Part shown: positions 43,274 through 52,942 of the stretch, piece after piece | How positions within the stretch are numbered: position 1 is the stretch's first letter | How the letters are laid out: the number at the start of each line of letters is the position of its first letter | NCBI RefSeq assembly: GCF_006716345.1 | Contig: NZ_VFOX01000002.1 | Location: forward strand, 744,001 to 808,000 | Origin: Microbacterium saperdae | GTDB taxonomy: Bacteria; Actinomycetota; Actinomycetes; Actinomycetales; Microbacteriaceae | Length of the DNA: 64,000 nt | Reading direction: 5' to 3' | Notes under the pieces: generated by a model | Databases searched by the model: none | What the model was told of the DNA's origin: nothing | What the model saw: the letters and a program-made list of their open reading frames with translations, nothing else | Translations under genes and position numbers: made by a program

Positions 43274-44625
43274 GCATCCTCGACCCGCGCATCGCCATCG
43301 TCGGCGCAGGACCGGCAGGGATCTACGCCGCCGACATCCTGCTCGGCCTCGCACCGACCGCGTCCATCGACCTGTTCGAGAAGCTGCCGGCTCCCTACGG
43401 ACTGGTCCGCTACGGCGTCGCGCCCGACCACCCGCGCATCCGGAAGATCACGGACGCGCTGCACGACGTCATCCGTGACCCCCGGATCCGGCTGCGCTGC
43501 AACGTCGACATCGGCACCGACATCACGATCGACGAGCTCCGCGCCGCCTACGACGGCGTGATCGTCGCGACCGGCGCCGACCTCGACGTGCGCCTCGACA
43601 TCCCCGGCATCGACCTGCCCGGCTCCTTCGGCGCCGCCGACTTCGTGGCCTGGTACGACGGGCACCCCGACGTGCCGCGGGACTGGCCCCTGACGGCGGA
43701 GTCGGTCGCAGTGCTCGGTGCGGGGAACGTCGCGCTCGATGTGACGCGCATCCTCGCCGTCCACGCGCCCGCGCTCGACCACACCGACACCCCGGATCAC
43801 GTGCTGGCACAGCTCGCCGCGAGCCCCTTGCGCGACGTGCACCTGTTCGCCCGCCGCGGGCCCGCCGATGTGCGCTTCTCGGCACTCGAACTGCGCGAGC
43901 TCGCCGCGCAGCACGACGTCGACGTGATCGTGGATCCGGAGGATGTCGTGCTCGACGCCCACGCAGAGCGCATGATCGCGCAGTTCTCGCAGCGCCGGAT
44001 CATCGTGCGCACGCTCACCGAATGGGCCGGACGAGACCACGTCGGCACAGCCTCACGCCGCATCCACCTGCATCTCCGCCAGCGCCCGGTGCGGCTGCTC
44101 GGCTCCGACGGGGTCACCGGGATCGAGATGGAGCGCACCGCGTCCGACGAACTCGGACGCATGGTCGGTACCGGCGAACTGCTCCGCTACGACGTGGGCG
44201 CCGTGTACCGCGCTGTCGGCTACCGCTCGACGCCGGTGCCCGGCATGCCGTTCGACGACGAGGCCGGAGTCGTCCCACATGTCGAGGGTCGCGTGGTCGA
44301 CGATGCCGGGATGCCGATCCCTCGGCTGTACGCGACCGGCTGGATCAAGCGGGGTCCGGTCGGGCTGATCGGCTCGACCAAGTCGGATGCCGCGCAGACG
44401 GTCGCGCACCTGGTCGAGGATCTGGAAACGGGGGAGAGCATCGCGCGCGATGACGATCCGATCGCGCACCTCACCGGTGCCGTCGACTTCGAAGGATGGC
44501 TGCGCATCGACGTCGCGGAACGTCATGCAGGTGCCGCACGCGGGCGCGAACGGACCAAACTTGTGGAGCGAGCCGAAATGCTCGCCCATGCCGCACACGA
44601 AGAGATGACGGAGATCGCTCGATGA
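43270..44625 (+). CDS. ferredoxin/NADP+ reductase (FprA-like)
   Basis: A 451-aa flavoenzyme of the adrenodoxin-reductase/FprA type. FAD site [38 protein letters not shown] site [15 protein letters not shown], and [18 protein letters not shown] at the C-terminus. It links NADPH to the ferredoxin encoded immediately upstream, useful for repairing or reducing Fe-S proteins in redox stress. Overlaps the flavin reductase gene by 4 nt. Confidence 0.92.
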   Translation: MSILDPRIAIVGAGPAGIYAADILLGLAPTASIDLFEKLPAPYGLVRYGVAPDHPRIRKITDALHDVIRDPRIRLRCNVDIGTDITIDELRAAYDGVIVATGADLDVRLDIPGIDLPGSFGAADFVAWYDGHPDVPRDWPLTAESVAVLGAGNVALDVTRILAVHAPALDHTDTPDHVLAQLAASPLRDVHLFARRGPADVRFSALELRELAAQHDVDVIVDPEDVVLDAHAERMIAQFSQRRIIVRTLTEWAGRDHVGTASRRIHLHLRQRPVRLLGSDGVTGIEMERTASDELGRMVGTGELLRYDVGAVYRAVGYRSTPVPGMPFDDEAGVVPHVEGRVVDDAGMPIPRLYATGWIKRGPVGLIGSTKSDAAQTVAHLVEDLETGESIARDDDPIAHLTGAVDFEGWLRIDVAERHAGAARGRERTKLVERAEMLAHAAHEEMTEIAR

Positions 44626-45131
44626 GCACGAACCCGGTGCCGACCCCTGTCGGCGAGGCACTCAAGACCGCGTTCCGCACGCACCCCGCGGGCGTCGCCA
44701 TCATCACCGCATCCACCCCTGACGGGCCCGTCGGGCTCACCGCGTCGAGCGTCGCGTCGGTGGCCGTCGACCCGGCCGCGATCGTGTTCTCGGTCACCAG
44801 AGCGACCGGCTCGGCCGGGGCCATCCTCAGCGCCGACACGTTCGTCGTGCACCTCATCGACGACGAGCACTCCACGCTCGCCCAGAGCTTCGCCACGAGC
44901 GGCGCCGACCGTTTCACCCCCGAGCAGGGATGGACCGCGCTGGGCACCGGCGAGCCGCACCTCGACACCGCCCGCGCCGCCCTGCGCTGCCGCGCGCTGC
45001 ACACGATCGCGGTCGGCACCTCGACGGTCGTGATCGCCGAGGTGCTCGAGGTGATCACCGGCCCGCAGGGCCGCCCGCTCGTCTACGTCGACCGCCGCTT
45101 CCACGCACTGCCCTCTGCCGACAACATCTGA
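44622..45131 (+). CDS. flavin reductase (FMN-binding split barrel)
   Basis: A 169-aa flavin reductase-like protein: [34 protein letters not shown] and [25 protein letters not shown] are typical of the HpaC/RutF family. ATG 44622 overlaps the upstream stop. Besides a stress role here, it could supply reduced flavin to the flavin monooxygenases encoded further along the window; that link is a guess. Confidence 0.85.
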   Translation: MSTNPVPTPVGEALKTAFRTHPAGVAIITASTPDGPVGLTASSVASVAVDPAAIVFSVTRATGSAGAILSADTFVVHLIDDEHSTLAQSFATSGADRFTPEQGWTALGTGEPHLDTARAALRCRALHTIAVGTSTVVIAEVLEVITGPQGRPLVYVDRRFHALPSADNI

Positions 45132-45157
45132 AGATCCGCACACCGAAAGGAACACGC

Positions 45158-45787
45158 ATGTCCACTCTGTACACGCTCCCCGAGCTCCCCTACGACTTCG
45201 CAGCCCTCGAGCCGCACATCTCCGGCAAGATCATGGAGCTGCACCACTCCAAGCACCACCAGGCCTACGTCACCGGTGCCAACGCGGCGCTCGAGCAGCT
45301 CGCGGCCGCCCGCGAGTCCGGCTCCCTGGCGAACGTGAACAAGCTCGAGAAGGACCTCGCGTTCAACCTCGGCGGACACATCAACCACTCGGTGTTCTGG
45401 CAGAACCTCTCGCCCGAGGGCGGTGGGGCGCCCGAAGGCGAGCTCGCCGCAGCGCTCGCGGACGCGTTCGGATCGATCGACGCGTTCCGCGACCACTTCA
45501 CCGCCACCGCTCTGGGCGTGCAGGGCTCCGGCTGGGCGGTGCTGGCCTGGGACAGCGTCGGCGCCCGCCCGGTGATCTTCCAGCTGTTCGACCAGCAGGG
45601 CAATGCACCCCTCGGTGTCATCCCGCTGCTGCAGCTCGACGTGTGGGAGCACGCCTACTACCTCGACTACCTCAATGTGCGTGCCGACTACGTCAAGGCG
45701 TTCTGGAACCTCGTGAACTGGCCCGACGTGCAGCGTCGGTTCGAGGCCGCACGCACCGCGACGCAGGGACTCATCACGGCGCTCTGA
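45158..45787 (+). CDS. superoxide dismutase (Mn/Fe family)
   Basis: A 209-aa Fe/Mn [49 protein letters not shown] and the metal-ligand motif [11 protein letters not shown]. Mn versus Fe cannot be decided confidently. GAAAGGA precedes the ATG. Last gene of the SoxR-controlled set, followed by a terminator. Confidence 0.95.
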   Translation: MSTLYTLPELPYDFAALEPHISGKIMELHHSKHHQAYVTGANAALEQLAAARESGSLANVNKLEKDLAFNLGGHINHSVFWQNLSPEGGGAPEGELAAALADAFGSIDAFRDHFTATALGVQGSGWAVLAWDSVGARPVIFQLFDQQGNAPLGVIPLLQLDVWEHAYYLDYLNVRADYVKAFWNLVNWPDVQRRFEAARTATQGLITAL

Positions 45788-45811
45788 TCGCGCATCGCCG
45801 ATCATGCGTCG

Positions 45812-45846
45812 GAGGGGCCCGGGGATTCGTTCCTCGGGCCTCTTTC
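45812..45846 (+). terminator. rho-independent-like terminator after SOD
   Basis: GAGGGGCCCGGGGA pairs imperfectly with TCCTCGGGCCTC, followed by TTTCT, 24 nt after the SOD stop. Confidence 0.7.
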
Positions 45847-45925
45847 TGCGACCGGATGTGTCAGCGCGTTACGCCGGATCACGCGGACGGGCCCCGGTAC
45901 CTCCGGGGTGACTTAGCGTGTCGGT

Positions 45926-46873
45926 ATGACTGCTGAGCCCCGCGTGTACGTGATCCACGAGAACGCCGAATGGTTCCCGCCCTTCGCCGCGGCCTTCGAG
46001 GCCGAAGGCGTGCCGGCGCAGGAGTGGCTGCTCACGGACGGGTCGATCGACCTGTCCGCCGAGCCGCCGGCCGGGGTGTTCTGGTCGCGGCTCAGCGCCT
46101 CGGCGCACACGCGCGACCACGGCGACTCCAAGGAGTACGGCCGCGCCGTGCTGCGCTGGCTCGAGACCTCTGGTCGCACGGTCGTCAACGGCAGCGGCGT
46201 GCTCGAGCTCGAGGTGAGCAAGGCCGCGCAGCATGCGGCGCTGCAGCGTGCGGGCATCGTCGTGCCGCAGACGGTCGCCGTGTTCGGCACCACGGCCCTG
46301 AAGCAGCGTGCCAGGGACTTCTCGGCACCGTTCATCAGCAAGCACAACCAGGGCGGCAAGGGCCTCGGCGTGCGCCGTCACGACAGCCACGAGGAGTTCG
46401 ACGCGTGGGTCGACGGACCGGACTTCGAGCCCTCGCCGGACGGCATCACGCTGCTGCAGGAGAACCTCTTCGCCGCCGCTCCCTTCGTCACCCGCGTCGA
46501 GTTCGCCGGCGGGGAGTTCGTGTACGCGGTGCGCGTCGACACCAGTGCCGGCAGCTTCGAGCTGTGCCCGGCCGAGGCGTGCGCGCTGCCCGGAGCCGAC
46601 GGTGTCGAGCCGGAGCCGCTGTTCCGCATCCGCGAGGAGATCACGGCGGAGCACCCGCTCGTGCAGCAGTACCTCGCATTCCTGCGGGGCGCCGGGATCA
46701 CGGTCGCCGGCATCGAGTTCATCGAGACCGTCGACGGACGCCTCGTGACCTACGACGTGAACACCAACACGAACTACAACCCCGATGTCGAAGCGACGGC
46801 TGCGGTCTCCGGGCCCCGCACGATCGCGCAGTACCTGGGCGGACTGCTCGTGCGCGAGCCCGTCGCGGTCTGA
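45926..46873 (+). CDS. ATP-grasp ligase (RimK/GshB-like)
   Basis: A 315-aa protein with the ATP-grasp order: N-terminal pre-ATP domain (GVFWSRLSASAHTRDHG), central ATP-binding lobe (FISKHNQGGKGLGVRRHDS, LLQENLFA) and metal-site motif GIEFIETVDGRLVTYDVNTNTNYNPDVE. It resembles RimK/alpha-aminoadipate-LysW-like ligases, but the carboxylate and amine substrates cannot be named. TAGCGT (45914-45919) lies 6 nt before the ATG. Confidence 0.82.
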   Translation: MTAEPRVYVIHENAEWFPPFAAAFEAEGVPAQEWLLTDGSIDLSAEPPAGVFWSRLSASAHTRDHGDSKEYGRAVLRWLETSGRTVVNGSGVLELEVSKAAQHAALQRAGIVVPQTVAVFGTTALKQRARDFSAPFISKHNQGGKGLGVRRHDSHEEFDAWVDGPDFEPSPDGITLLQENLFAAAPFVTRVEFAGGEFVYAVRVDTSAGSFELCPAEACALPGADGVEPEPLFRIREEITAEHPLVQQYLAFLRGAGITVAGIEFIETVDGRLVTYDVNTNTNYNPDVEATAAVSGPRTIAQYLGGLLVREPVAV

Positions 46874-46891
46874 GGCTCGGCCGGCCCGGTG

Positions 46892-46973
46892 CCATAACTC
46901 CGGAAAAGTCGACAGCCAAGGTGGGAAAGGCCCCCGAATCCGAGGATTCGGGGGCCTTTCTCCGGAGTTGTGG
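46892..46973. repeat. intergenic inverted repeat, family A copy 3, with internal terminator
   Basis: CCATAACTCCGGA (46892-46904) and TCTCCGGAGTTGTGG (46959-46973) flank a near-perfect terminator (46929-46956). GAGTTGTGA recurs twice just downstream (about 46985-47015). Lies between two convergent genes. Confidence 0.8.
46929..46956. terminator. strong bidirectional hairpin terminator
   Basis: GGCCCCCGAATCC pairs perfectly with GGATTCGGGGGCC across a GA loop, followed by TTTC on the plus strand and preceded by AAA, giving a T run on the minus strand. Serves both converging transcripts. Confidence 0.85.
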
Positions 46974-47043
46974 ACGCGCCGTCCTGAGTTGTGAACGCGC
47001 GGGCTGAGTTGTGAGCCCCGGCGCGGCCGAACAGACGCCCCGC

Positions 47044-47868
47044 CTACCGGCCGCTGCCGGTGATGACGCCTTCCTTCACGTACCGCTGCGCCGCGAGCAC
47101 CAGCACGAGCGCCGGGAGGCTGGCGATCAGCGAGGCACCCATGGTGGCCGCCCAGGTGTTCAGGTTCGAGTTCGCGAGTGCGTAGATGAACACCGTGACG
47201 GGGTACATGTCGGTCTTCGTGACGAGCGTGAGCCCGAACAGCAGGTCGCCCCAGGAGAACAGGAACGTGAACACTCCCGCGGTGATGATGGCGTTGCGTG
47301 AGAGGGGCACGACGATGCGCCGCAGCGTGCCGAGCGGCCCCAGCCCGTCGAGCGTGGCGGCCTCGATCACCTCGGTGTCCAGGCGCAGCATGAACGAGCG
47401 CAGCAGGATGATCGCGAACGGGATGCCGGCCGTCGAGTTCGCGAGGATCAGCCCGAGGTAGCTGTTGAGCACGCCCCAGGTGTTGAACATCGCGTAGAAC
47501 GAGTTGGCCAGCACGATGCTGGGGATCATCTGCGCCAGCAGGAGCAGCACGAGTCCGAGACTCACGGACCGCGACCGCAGCCGACTCAGCGCATAGGCAC
47601 CGGGCACGGCGACGAGCAGGGTCAGCAGCACCGATCCGAGCGCGGTGATCAGGCTGACTCTGAGGCCCTCGAGCCCGCCGTCCTCGAACGCGGTGACGTA
47701 GCCCTCCAGCCCGGGGCTGCTCGGGAACCACTCGGTGTCTGTCGAGTTCGCGCCCGGCTGGAGCGATGCCGACACCATCCAGTACACGGGGAACAGGTAG
47801 ACGACGAGGATGGCGACCGTGAGGACGGTCCAGAACCATCCGCGCCCTCGTCGGGAGATCTGCCTCAT
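47044..47868 (-). CDS. sugar-type ABC transporter permease (MalG family)
   Basis: A 274-aa permease with six helices and an EAA loop (EVIEAATLDGLGPLGTLRRIVVPL). ATG 47868 overlaps the MalF-like stop by 4 nt. Last gene of the seven-gene minus-strand operon. No ATPase gene accompanies the importer; such systems often share a MsiK-like ATPase encoded elsewhere. Confidence 0.9.
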   Translation of the reverse strand: MRQISRRGRGWFWTVLTVAILVVYLFPVYWMVSASLQPGANSTDTEWFPSSPGLEGYVTAFEDGGLEGLRVSLITALGSVLLTLLVAVPGAYALSRLRSRSVSLGLVLLLLAQMIPSIVLANSFYAMFNTWGVLNSYLGLILANSTAGIPFAIILLRSFMLRLDTEVIEAATLDGLGPLGTLRRIVVPLSRNAIITAGVFTFLFSWGDLLFGLTLVTKTDMYPVTVFIYALANSNLNTWAATMGASLIASLPALVLVLAAQRYVKEGVITGSGR

Positions 47869-48812
47869 CGTTCCGCACGCTCCCGCCGCGCCGACAGCCA
47901 GGTGTACACGATCGCGAAGCCGAGGCTGATGACGAGCAGCAGCATGCCGTAGGCGCCGGCGTGACCGAACTCGAACAGCTGGAAGGCCGAGCGGTACGAC
48001 AGCACCCCGAGCGTCATGGTGCTGTTCGCCGGACCGCCCTGCGTGAGCGCGAGCACGAGGTCGACGATGAGCAGGTTGAACACGACGCTCATGACGACCA
48101 GCACCGAGATCACCGGCCAGATGCTCGGGATGATGATGTGCAGCAGCCGCTTGCCTGCTCCGGCGCCATCGAGCGATGCAGCTTCCAGATGCTCGACCGG
48201 CACCTGCTTGAGCGCGGCGGCGAGGATGGTCGACCAATACGGCAGGCTCGCCCAGACTGCGACGATGATGACGCAGGCGAGCGCCGTCGTGGGGTCGGCC
48301 AGCCACGCGTTGGTGGGCAGCCCGAGGGTGCGGAGCACGTCGTTGATGGCGCCGTCGCCGGCGAGCAGCGACTTCCAGATGGTCGCGACGACCACGGCCG
48401 GCAGCAGCCACGGGATGAGGATCAGGGCCGGGAGCCAGCGGCTGCCGGGAAACCGCCGCGTGAAGAGCAGCGCCAGGGCGAGACCGATCACGAGCTCGGC
48501 GCTGACGGCGACGACCGTGATGGTGAGGGTGTTCACGATCGCGATGCCGGTCGCATCGGCGCGGAAGATGTCGAGGAAGTTCTGGAAGCCCACGAACGGG
48601 GCCTCGCCGGTGATGAAGGTGCCGGTCGTGAAGTCGGTCGTGCTCATGAACACGCCGTAGCCGAGCGGGAAGAGGAAGAAGATGGCGAAGAACACGATCG
48701 CGGGCACGAGGAATGCCCACAGCTCCAGGTTCCTGCGCCGCACCAGGGTCAGGCCGAAGCGGCCGGAGACAGAAGTCCCCGGCCGCTTCGGCGCCGTCGC
48801 GACGGAGGTCAT
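47865..48812 (-). CDS. sugar-type ABC transporter permease (MalF family)
   Basis: A 315-aa permease. LELWAFLVPAIVFFAIFFLFPLGYGVFMS begins the membrane part, and the EAA loop is EHLEAASLDGAGAGKRLLHIIIP. Its start overlaps the stop of the binding protein (TGATG). Partner of the MalG-like permease. Confidence 0.9.
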   Translation of the reverse strand: MTSVATAPKRPGTSVSGRFGLTLVRRRNLELWAFLVPAIVFFAIFFLFPLGYGVFMSTTDFTTGTFITGEAPFVGFQNFLDIFRADATGIAIVNTLTITVVAVSAELVIGLALALLFTRRFPGSRWLPALILIPWLLPAVVVATIWKSLLAGDGAINDVLRTLGLPTNAWLADPTTALACVIIVAVWASLPYWSTILAAALKQVPVEHLEAASLDGAGAGKRLLHIIIPSIWPVISVLVVMSVVFNLLIVDLVLALTQGGPANSTMTLGVLSYRSAFQLFEFGHAGAYGMLLLVISLGFAIVYTWLSARRERAER

Positions 48813-50059
48813 CAGCCCTGGTCGGCCTTGGTCAACGCTTCCTCGGCGCTCACGCCGTTGACGGTCGCGTTCTGCAGCGCGTCGACGTACTTCTGCTGCA
48901 GAGCGTTCCACTCGGTGCCGAGCGACGCCGGGTTGAAGGCGTTCTCGACCGGGGTGACGAAGGCCTCGGCGGCCGGGACCTGCTCGACGAAGGCGTCCTG
49001 TGCCGAGGTCAGGGCGGGCACGTAGCCACCCTTGACGGCGGTGTCGATCTGGTTCTCCTCGGCGGCACGGCACTCGACGAGGGCGGCTGCGGCCTTCTCG
49101 CGCTTCTCATCGGCCTGCACGGCGACGCCGTACGCGTAGCCGAGGAGTCCGACGCTGCTCTTGTCGGCGCTGGTGCCCGCGGGGATCGGGAAGGTGCCGT
49201 ACTCGAAGCCGAGGCTCGTGTCGACGAGGTTCCAGGGGCCCGAGACCGTGATCGCGGCCTTGCCGGACTTCCACTGGTCGATGCCGTCCCAGCCCCAGTT
49301 CACGAACTCCTTCGACAGGCTGCCGTCGGCGACGAGGGTCTTGTACAGGTCGATCGCGGCCACGGCGCCATCGCTGGTCACCTCGGCCGGGTCGCCGCCG
49401 GCGCTCAGCAGGAACGGCAGGAAGTACGACGACGTGGAGCCGTCGCCCGCGATGCCCGGCAGCGCGATGCCGTAGTGGTCGGCGCTCGTGGTGGCCTTGG
49501 CCGCGGCGATCAGCTCGTCGAACGTCGTGGGCAGATCGGTGATGCCCGCCTCTTCGAAGAGGGCCTTGTTGTAGAAGATCGAGTAGTCCTCGACCTGCAC
49601 CGGCAGGCCGTAGAGGGCGTCGTCGTAGGTGCCGAGGTCGGCGACGGAGTCGGCCAGTCCATCGGTCTTGATGCCCAGCTTTCCCAGGTCGGCCAGCACG
49701 CCCTGTGCGGCGAGCTGCGGCAGCTGTGTGTCGGTGTTCAGCAGGGCGACGTCGGGCAGCGACTTCGAGCTCGCGGCCTGCAGCAGGCTGGTCGTGTAGT
49801 CGCCGGAGAGCGTCTGCACGTCGACAGTGATGCCGAGGTCATCCGCGCACTGCTCGAAGTACTCCTTCTGCAGCGTCTGGTACGGGTCGAAGTCGATGTT
49901 GTTCCACACGGTCAGCTCGACCCCGGAGAAGTCGGTGTCGTCGTCGGAGGAGCTCGTGGGCGTCGTCGTTCCGGCGCAGCCGGTGAAGAGGAGGGCGGTC
50001 GCGAGTCCGGCGGTGGCGGAGAGCGCCACGCGGGAGGAACGCGTGCGGAAGATGCTCAT
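48812..50059 (-). CDS. ABC transporter substrate-binding lipoprotein (family 1)
   Basis: A 415-aa binding protein with signal peptide and lipobox FTGC (Cys28). The sequence (GVELTVWNNIDFDPYQTLQKEYFEQCADDLGITVDVQTL) is typical of CUT1 sugar/polyol binding proteins. The operon setting, with a flavin monooxygenase, an amidohydrolase and SAH-hydrolase-like proteins, suggests that the real ligand may be a nucleoside-like or organosulfur compound rather than a plain sugar. Confidence 0.87.
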   Translation of the reverse strand: MSIFRTRSSRVALSATAGLATALLFTGCAGTTTPTSSSDDDTDFSGVELTVWNNIDFDPYQTLQKEYFEQCADDLGITVDVQTLSGDYTTSLLQAASSKSLPDVALLNTDTQLPQLAAQGVLADLGKLGIKTDGLADSVADLGTYDDALYGLPVQVEDYSIFYNKALFEEAGITDLPTTFDELIAAAKATTSADHYGIALPGIAGDGSTSSYFLPFLLSAGGDPAEVTSDGAVAAIDLYKTLVADGSLSKEFVNWGWDGIDQWKSGKAAITVSGPWNLVDTSLGFEYGTFPIPAGTSADKSSVGLLGYAYGVAVQADEKREKAAAALVECRAAEENQIDTAVKGGYVPALTSAQDAFVEQVPAAEAFVTPVENAFNPASLGTEWNALQQKYVDALQNATVNGVSAEEALTKADQG

Positions 50060-50214
50060 GGGTGCGTGGATCCTTAGCTCGACCGGGCTGTGACCGATCG
50101 TCGGGAGAAGGGGCGGCAGGGTGCCGTGGCATGAGTCTCCTGGACGGAGAGCCGCGCGGCCACGGTGTCGGAAACATGACGAAATGATCCGACGCACTGT
50201 GTCGTAATGAGGCG

Positions 50215-51582
50215 TCAGCGCCGCCGGGCACCTGCCGGGTGGTCGGCGTGCAGCAGGTCCGACCCGTCGGTGCGCAGTCGGGAGCGGAGCGTCCCGGAGT
50301 TCGGGAATCCACCGAACAGTCCGCGCTCCCGCAGCCGGGGCGCGAGCAGTGCGCTGAAATCGTCGAGGGTTCCCGGCGACAGGAACTGGTGCAGCAGGAA
50401 GCCGTCCACCCCCGACTCGTCGACGAACTCCTCGATGTTCGCGGCGACCTCGTCGGGCGTGCCGATGAAGCGGTCGTCGGAGAACGCGGTGACCGAGGCG
50501 AACCGTCGGCGCACATCGCCCGCGAGCAGCGGCGGGGCATCCTTGCGCGTCGCATCCGTCTGGGTGTGCGTGGTCGACTGCTTCGCGATCGGCTCGTCAT
50601 CGGCGTACTTGCTGAAGTCCACGCCGCTCCAGCCGGCGTAGGCGGCGAGCTGCGCGTCGGCGTTGTAGTGCGACTGGTAGCCGTCGAGCTTCTCCTGTAC
50701 CTCGACGCGGGTGCGCGCGAGCACGGGATTCATGCCGACGACGGCGCGGATCTGCTCGGGATCGCGACCGAGCTCGGCGGCGCGGGAGCGGATGCCGGCC
50801 AGGCCCGCCTTGATCGCCTGCGGGTCGGAATCGCCCACGAAGATCAGTTCGGCGTGCCGTGCGGCGAACTCGCGACCGCGCGGCGACCAGCCGGCCTGGA
50901 TCAGGTACGGCGTGCGTTGCGGCGAGGGGATGCTGACGTGCGGGCCGGCCACGCGGAAGTGCGTGCCGACGTGGTCGATCCGGTGCACCTTGGCGGGGTC
51001 GGCGAACAGTCCGCGTTCCTTGCTGCCGACGAAGGCATCCTGCTCCCAGCTGCGCTCCCACAGGTCGTAGACGACCTCGAGGAACTCGTCGGCGCGGTCG
51101 TAGCGGCTGTCGTGCGCCATGACGTCGAGGCCGAAGTTCGCCGCGGCGCCCGGAAGGTACGAGGTGACGATGTTCCAGGCGATGCGGCCGGCGGTCAGGT
51201 GGTCGAGCGTGCTGAAGCGCCGCGCGTGCGCGAAGGGGTGCTCGTAGGTGGTCGACACCGTCGCCCCGAAGGCGATGCGCTCTGTCACGGCGGCGAGGGC
51301 CGGGATGTGCATGAGCGGATCATGTGCCGGCAGCTCGACGCCCCACTCCAGCGCGGTTGCCGCGCCACCGCGGTAGGTGTCGTACATGCCCAGCACGTCG
51401 CCGAAGAAGAACAGGTCGAACCCGGCCTCCTCCGCCCGACGGCCCAGGTCGAGCCAGTAGCGCAGATCGGTCGCGCCGAGGCGGCGGTCGTCGGGATGCG
51501 TCCACAGGCTCACCGCGCCGGAGCCGTTGCCCACGCAGGCCTGCTCGTACAGGCCGTAGAACAGGGGGCGTCGTTCGGTCAT
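50215..51582 (-). CDS. LLM-class flavin-dependent monooxygenase (NtaA/SnaA/DszA/DmoA family)
   Basis: A 455-aa FMNH2-dependent luciferase-like monooxygenase. Motifs of the subgroup: EHPFAHARRFSTLDHLTAGRIAWNIVTS, the insertion DPAKVHRIDHVGTHFRVAGPHVSIPSPQRTPYLIQAG, and AANIEEFVDESGVDGF. Known relatives cleave C-S or C-N bonds (DszA, DmoA, NtaA). ATG 51582 overlaps the amidohydrolase stop by 4 nt. It needs a flavin reductase in trans; none is in this operon. Confidence 0.87.
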   Translation of the reverse strand: MTERRPLFYGLYEQACVGNGSGAVSLWTHPDDRRLGATDLRYWLDLGRRAEEAGFDLFFFGDVLGMYDTYRGGAATALEWGVELPAHDPLMHIPALAAVTERIAFGATVSTTYEHPFAHARRFSTLDHLTAGRIAWNIVTSYLPGAAANFGLDVMAHDSRYDRADEFLEVVYDLWERSWEQDAFVGSKERGLFADPAKVHRIDHVGTHFRVAGPHVSIPSPQRTPYLIQAGWSPRGREFAARHAELIFVGDSDPQAIKAGLAGIRSRAAELGRDPEQIRAVVGMNPVLARTRVEVQEKLDGYQSHYNADAQLAAYAGWSGVDFSKYADDEPIAKQSTTHTQTDATRKDAPPLLAGDVRRRFASVTAFSDDRFIGTPDEVAANIEEFVDESGVDGFLLHQFLSPGTLDDFSALLAPRLRERGLFGGFPNSGTLRSRLRTDGSDLLHADHPAGARRR

Positions 51583-52892
51583 GCGAGTGCTCCGTCCACG
51601 GATGCGGTTCTCAGGGGGGCGGCGGTCCAGAGGGGGCGGCCGCCGACGATGGTGGTGAGAGCCGACGGGGCGTTCTCGACGAGCTCGGCCAGCGCGTCGC
51701 GCGGAGCGGATGCCGACACCGCGAACACCGCGAGGTCGGCACGGTGTCCGGTGGCGAGTGTGCCGCTGGGGGTGGATCCGATGTCGAGCCCGAGCGCCCT
51801 GGCACCGCCCGCAGTCGCGGCGTGCAGCAGCCGCGCGTGCAGATCGTCGCCGGTGTAGCCCTGCGCCCGCGCGAGTCGGTGCAGTTCGGCGACATCGTCG
51901 AGCACGTTCAGCGAGGGCGAGGAGGACAGCGAGTCCGTGCCGACGCCGATCGGGTTGCCCTCGCGCAGGTAATCGGCGATGGGTGGGGCGTCGAGTCCGA
52001 TCACGGCGTTCGAGCGCGGACAGAGCGCGACCGACACACCACGTTCGCGCAGCAGGGCGCGGTCGTCCGCATCGACGTAGATGCCGTGCGCCAGGTGCGA
52101 GTGCGGAGTGAGCACACCGACCGTGTCGAGGTAGTGCACGACGCCTCGGCCCGAGCCGTTCCCCGAGAGCAGCTGCATGTCGGAGTGACCCAGGCCCCGC
52201 CAGCGGTCGGCCAACGGTCCGGTGCCGAAACGGGCGAACTCGTCTTCCGACGCCGACTCGGCGGCGTGGATGTGCAGGCGCACGCCGTGCTGCTCGGCGA
52301 GGTGCTGGAGGGAGCGGAACACGTCGGTGTCGAGCGAGTAGATCGCGTGCGGGGAGAGCCCGGTCGCGGGCGGTGACGGCAGCGCGGCGAGTTCGGCGAG
52401 CACGCGTTCGGGGCCGTCCTGCGCCCACGCGGAGCGCTTCCAGCCGAAGACCTCCCAGAACACGACGCCGTGCAGGCCGGCGTCGTGCACCGCGCTCCCC
52501 GCGGCGGGGTCGGTGACGATCTCGGCCACCGCGGTGGTGCCGGACTCGATCGACTGCCGCACACCGTCGGCGGCGGAGGCCGCCCAGTCGTGCTCGGTGC
52601 GGTATCCCTTCTCGAACGCGAGCGCCCAGGTCTCGAAACTGGGGTACGAGCCACGGCCGACCTCGGCCATGTCGGTGTACTGGAGGTGCGTGTGGGCGTT
52701 CACGAGCCCGGGGGCGAGCGCGCCCTCCCACTCGTGGCGCGCGGCCACCTCGTCGCCCAGCTCCGCGGTGACGTCGTCGTGCGTGCCCACGGCGATGATG
52801 CGGCCGTCGCGCACGGCGACGGCCCCGTCGGCGATCGGTTCCGCGGCGACGGGGAACACCGTACGGGCGCGGTGGAGGATGATGCTGCTCAT
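51579..52892 (-). CDS. amidohydrolase, MTA/SAH-deaminase or chlorohydrolase type
   Basis: A 437-aa metal-dependent hydrolase of subtype III. Metal site HTH in GLVNAHTHLQ, HIHAAES, GIYVDADD/ALCPRSNAVIG and GVGTDSLSSS are as in S-adenosylhomocysteine/5'-methylthioadenosine deaminases and guanine deaminase. Immediately downstream of an SAH-hydrolase-like gene, so deamination of an adenine nucleoside thioether is a reasonable guess. The start at ATG 52892 follows GGAAAG. Confidence 0.85.
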   Translation of the reverse strand: MSSIILHRARTVFPVAAEPIADGAVAVRDGRIIAVGTHDDVTAELGDEVAARHEWEGALAPGLVNAHTHLQYTDMAEVGRGSYPSFETWALAFEKGYRTEHDWAASAADGVRQSIESGTTAVAEIVTDPAAGSAVHDAGLHGVVFWEVFGWKRSAWAQDGPERVLAELAALPSPPATGLSPHAIYSLDTDVFRSLQHLAEQHGVRLHIHAAESASEDEFARFGTGPLADRWRGLGHSDMQLLSGNGSGRGVVHYLDTVGVLTPHSHLAHGIYVDADDRALLRERGVSVALCPRSNAVIGLDAPPIADYLREGNPIGVGTDSLSSSPSLNVLDDVAELHRLARAQGYTGDDLHARLLHAATAGGARALGLDIGSTPSGTLATGHRADLAVFAVSASAPRDALAELVENAPSALTTIVGGRPLWTAAPLRTASVDGALA

Positions 52893-52942
52893 GGCTTTCC
52901 GGTCTTCTCTGGGGTCACGCGGCGCGGGGCGTGCGGCTCGGG

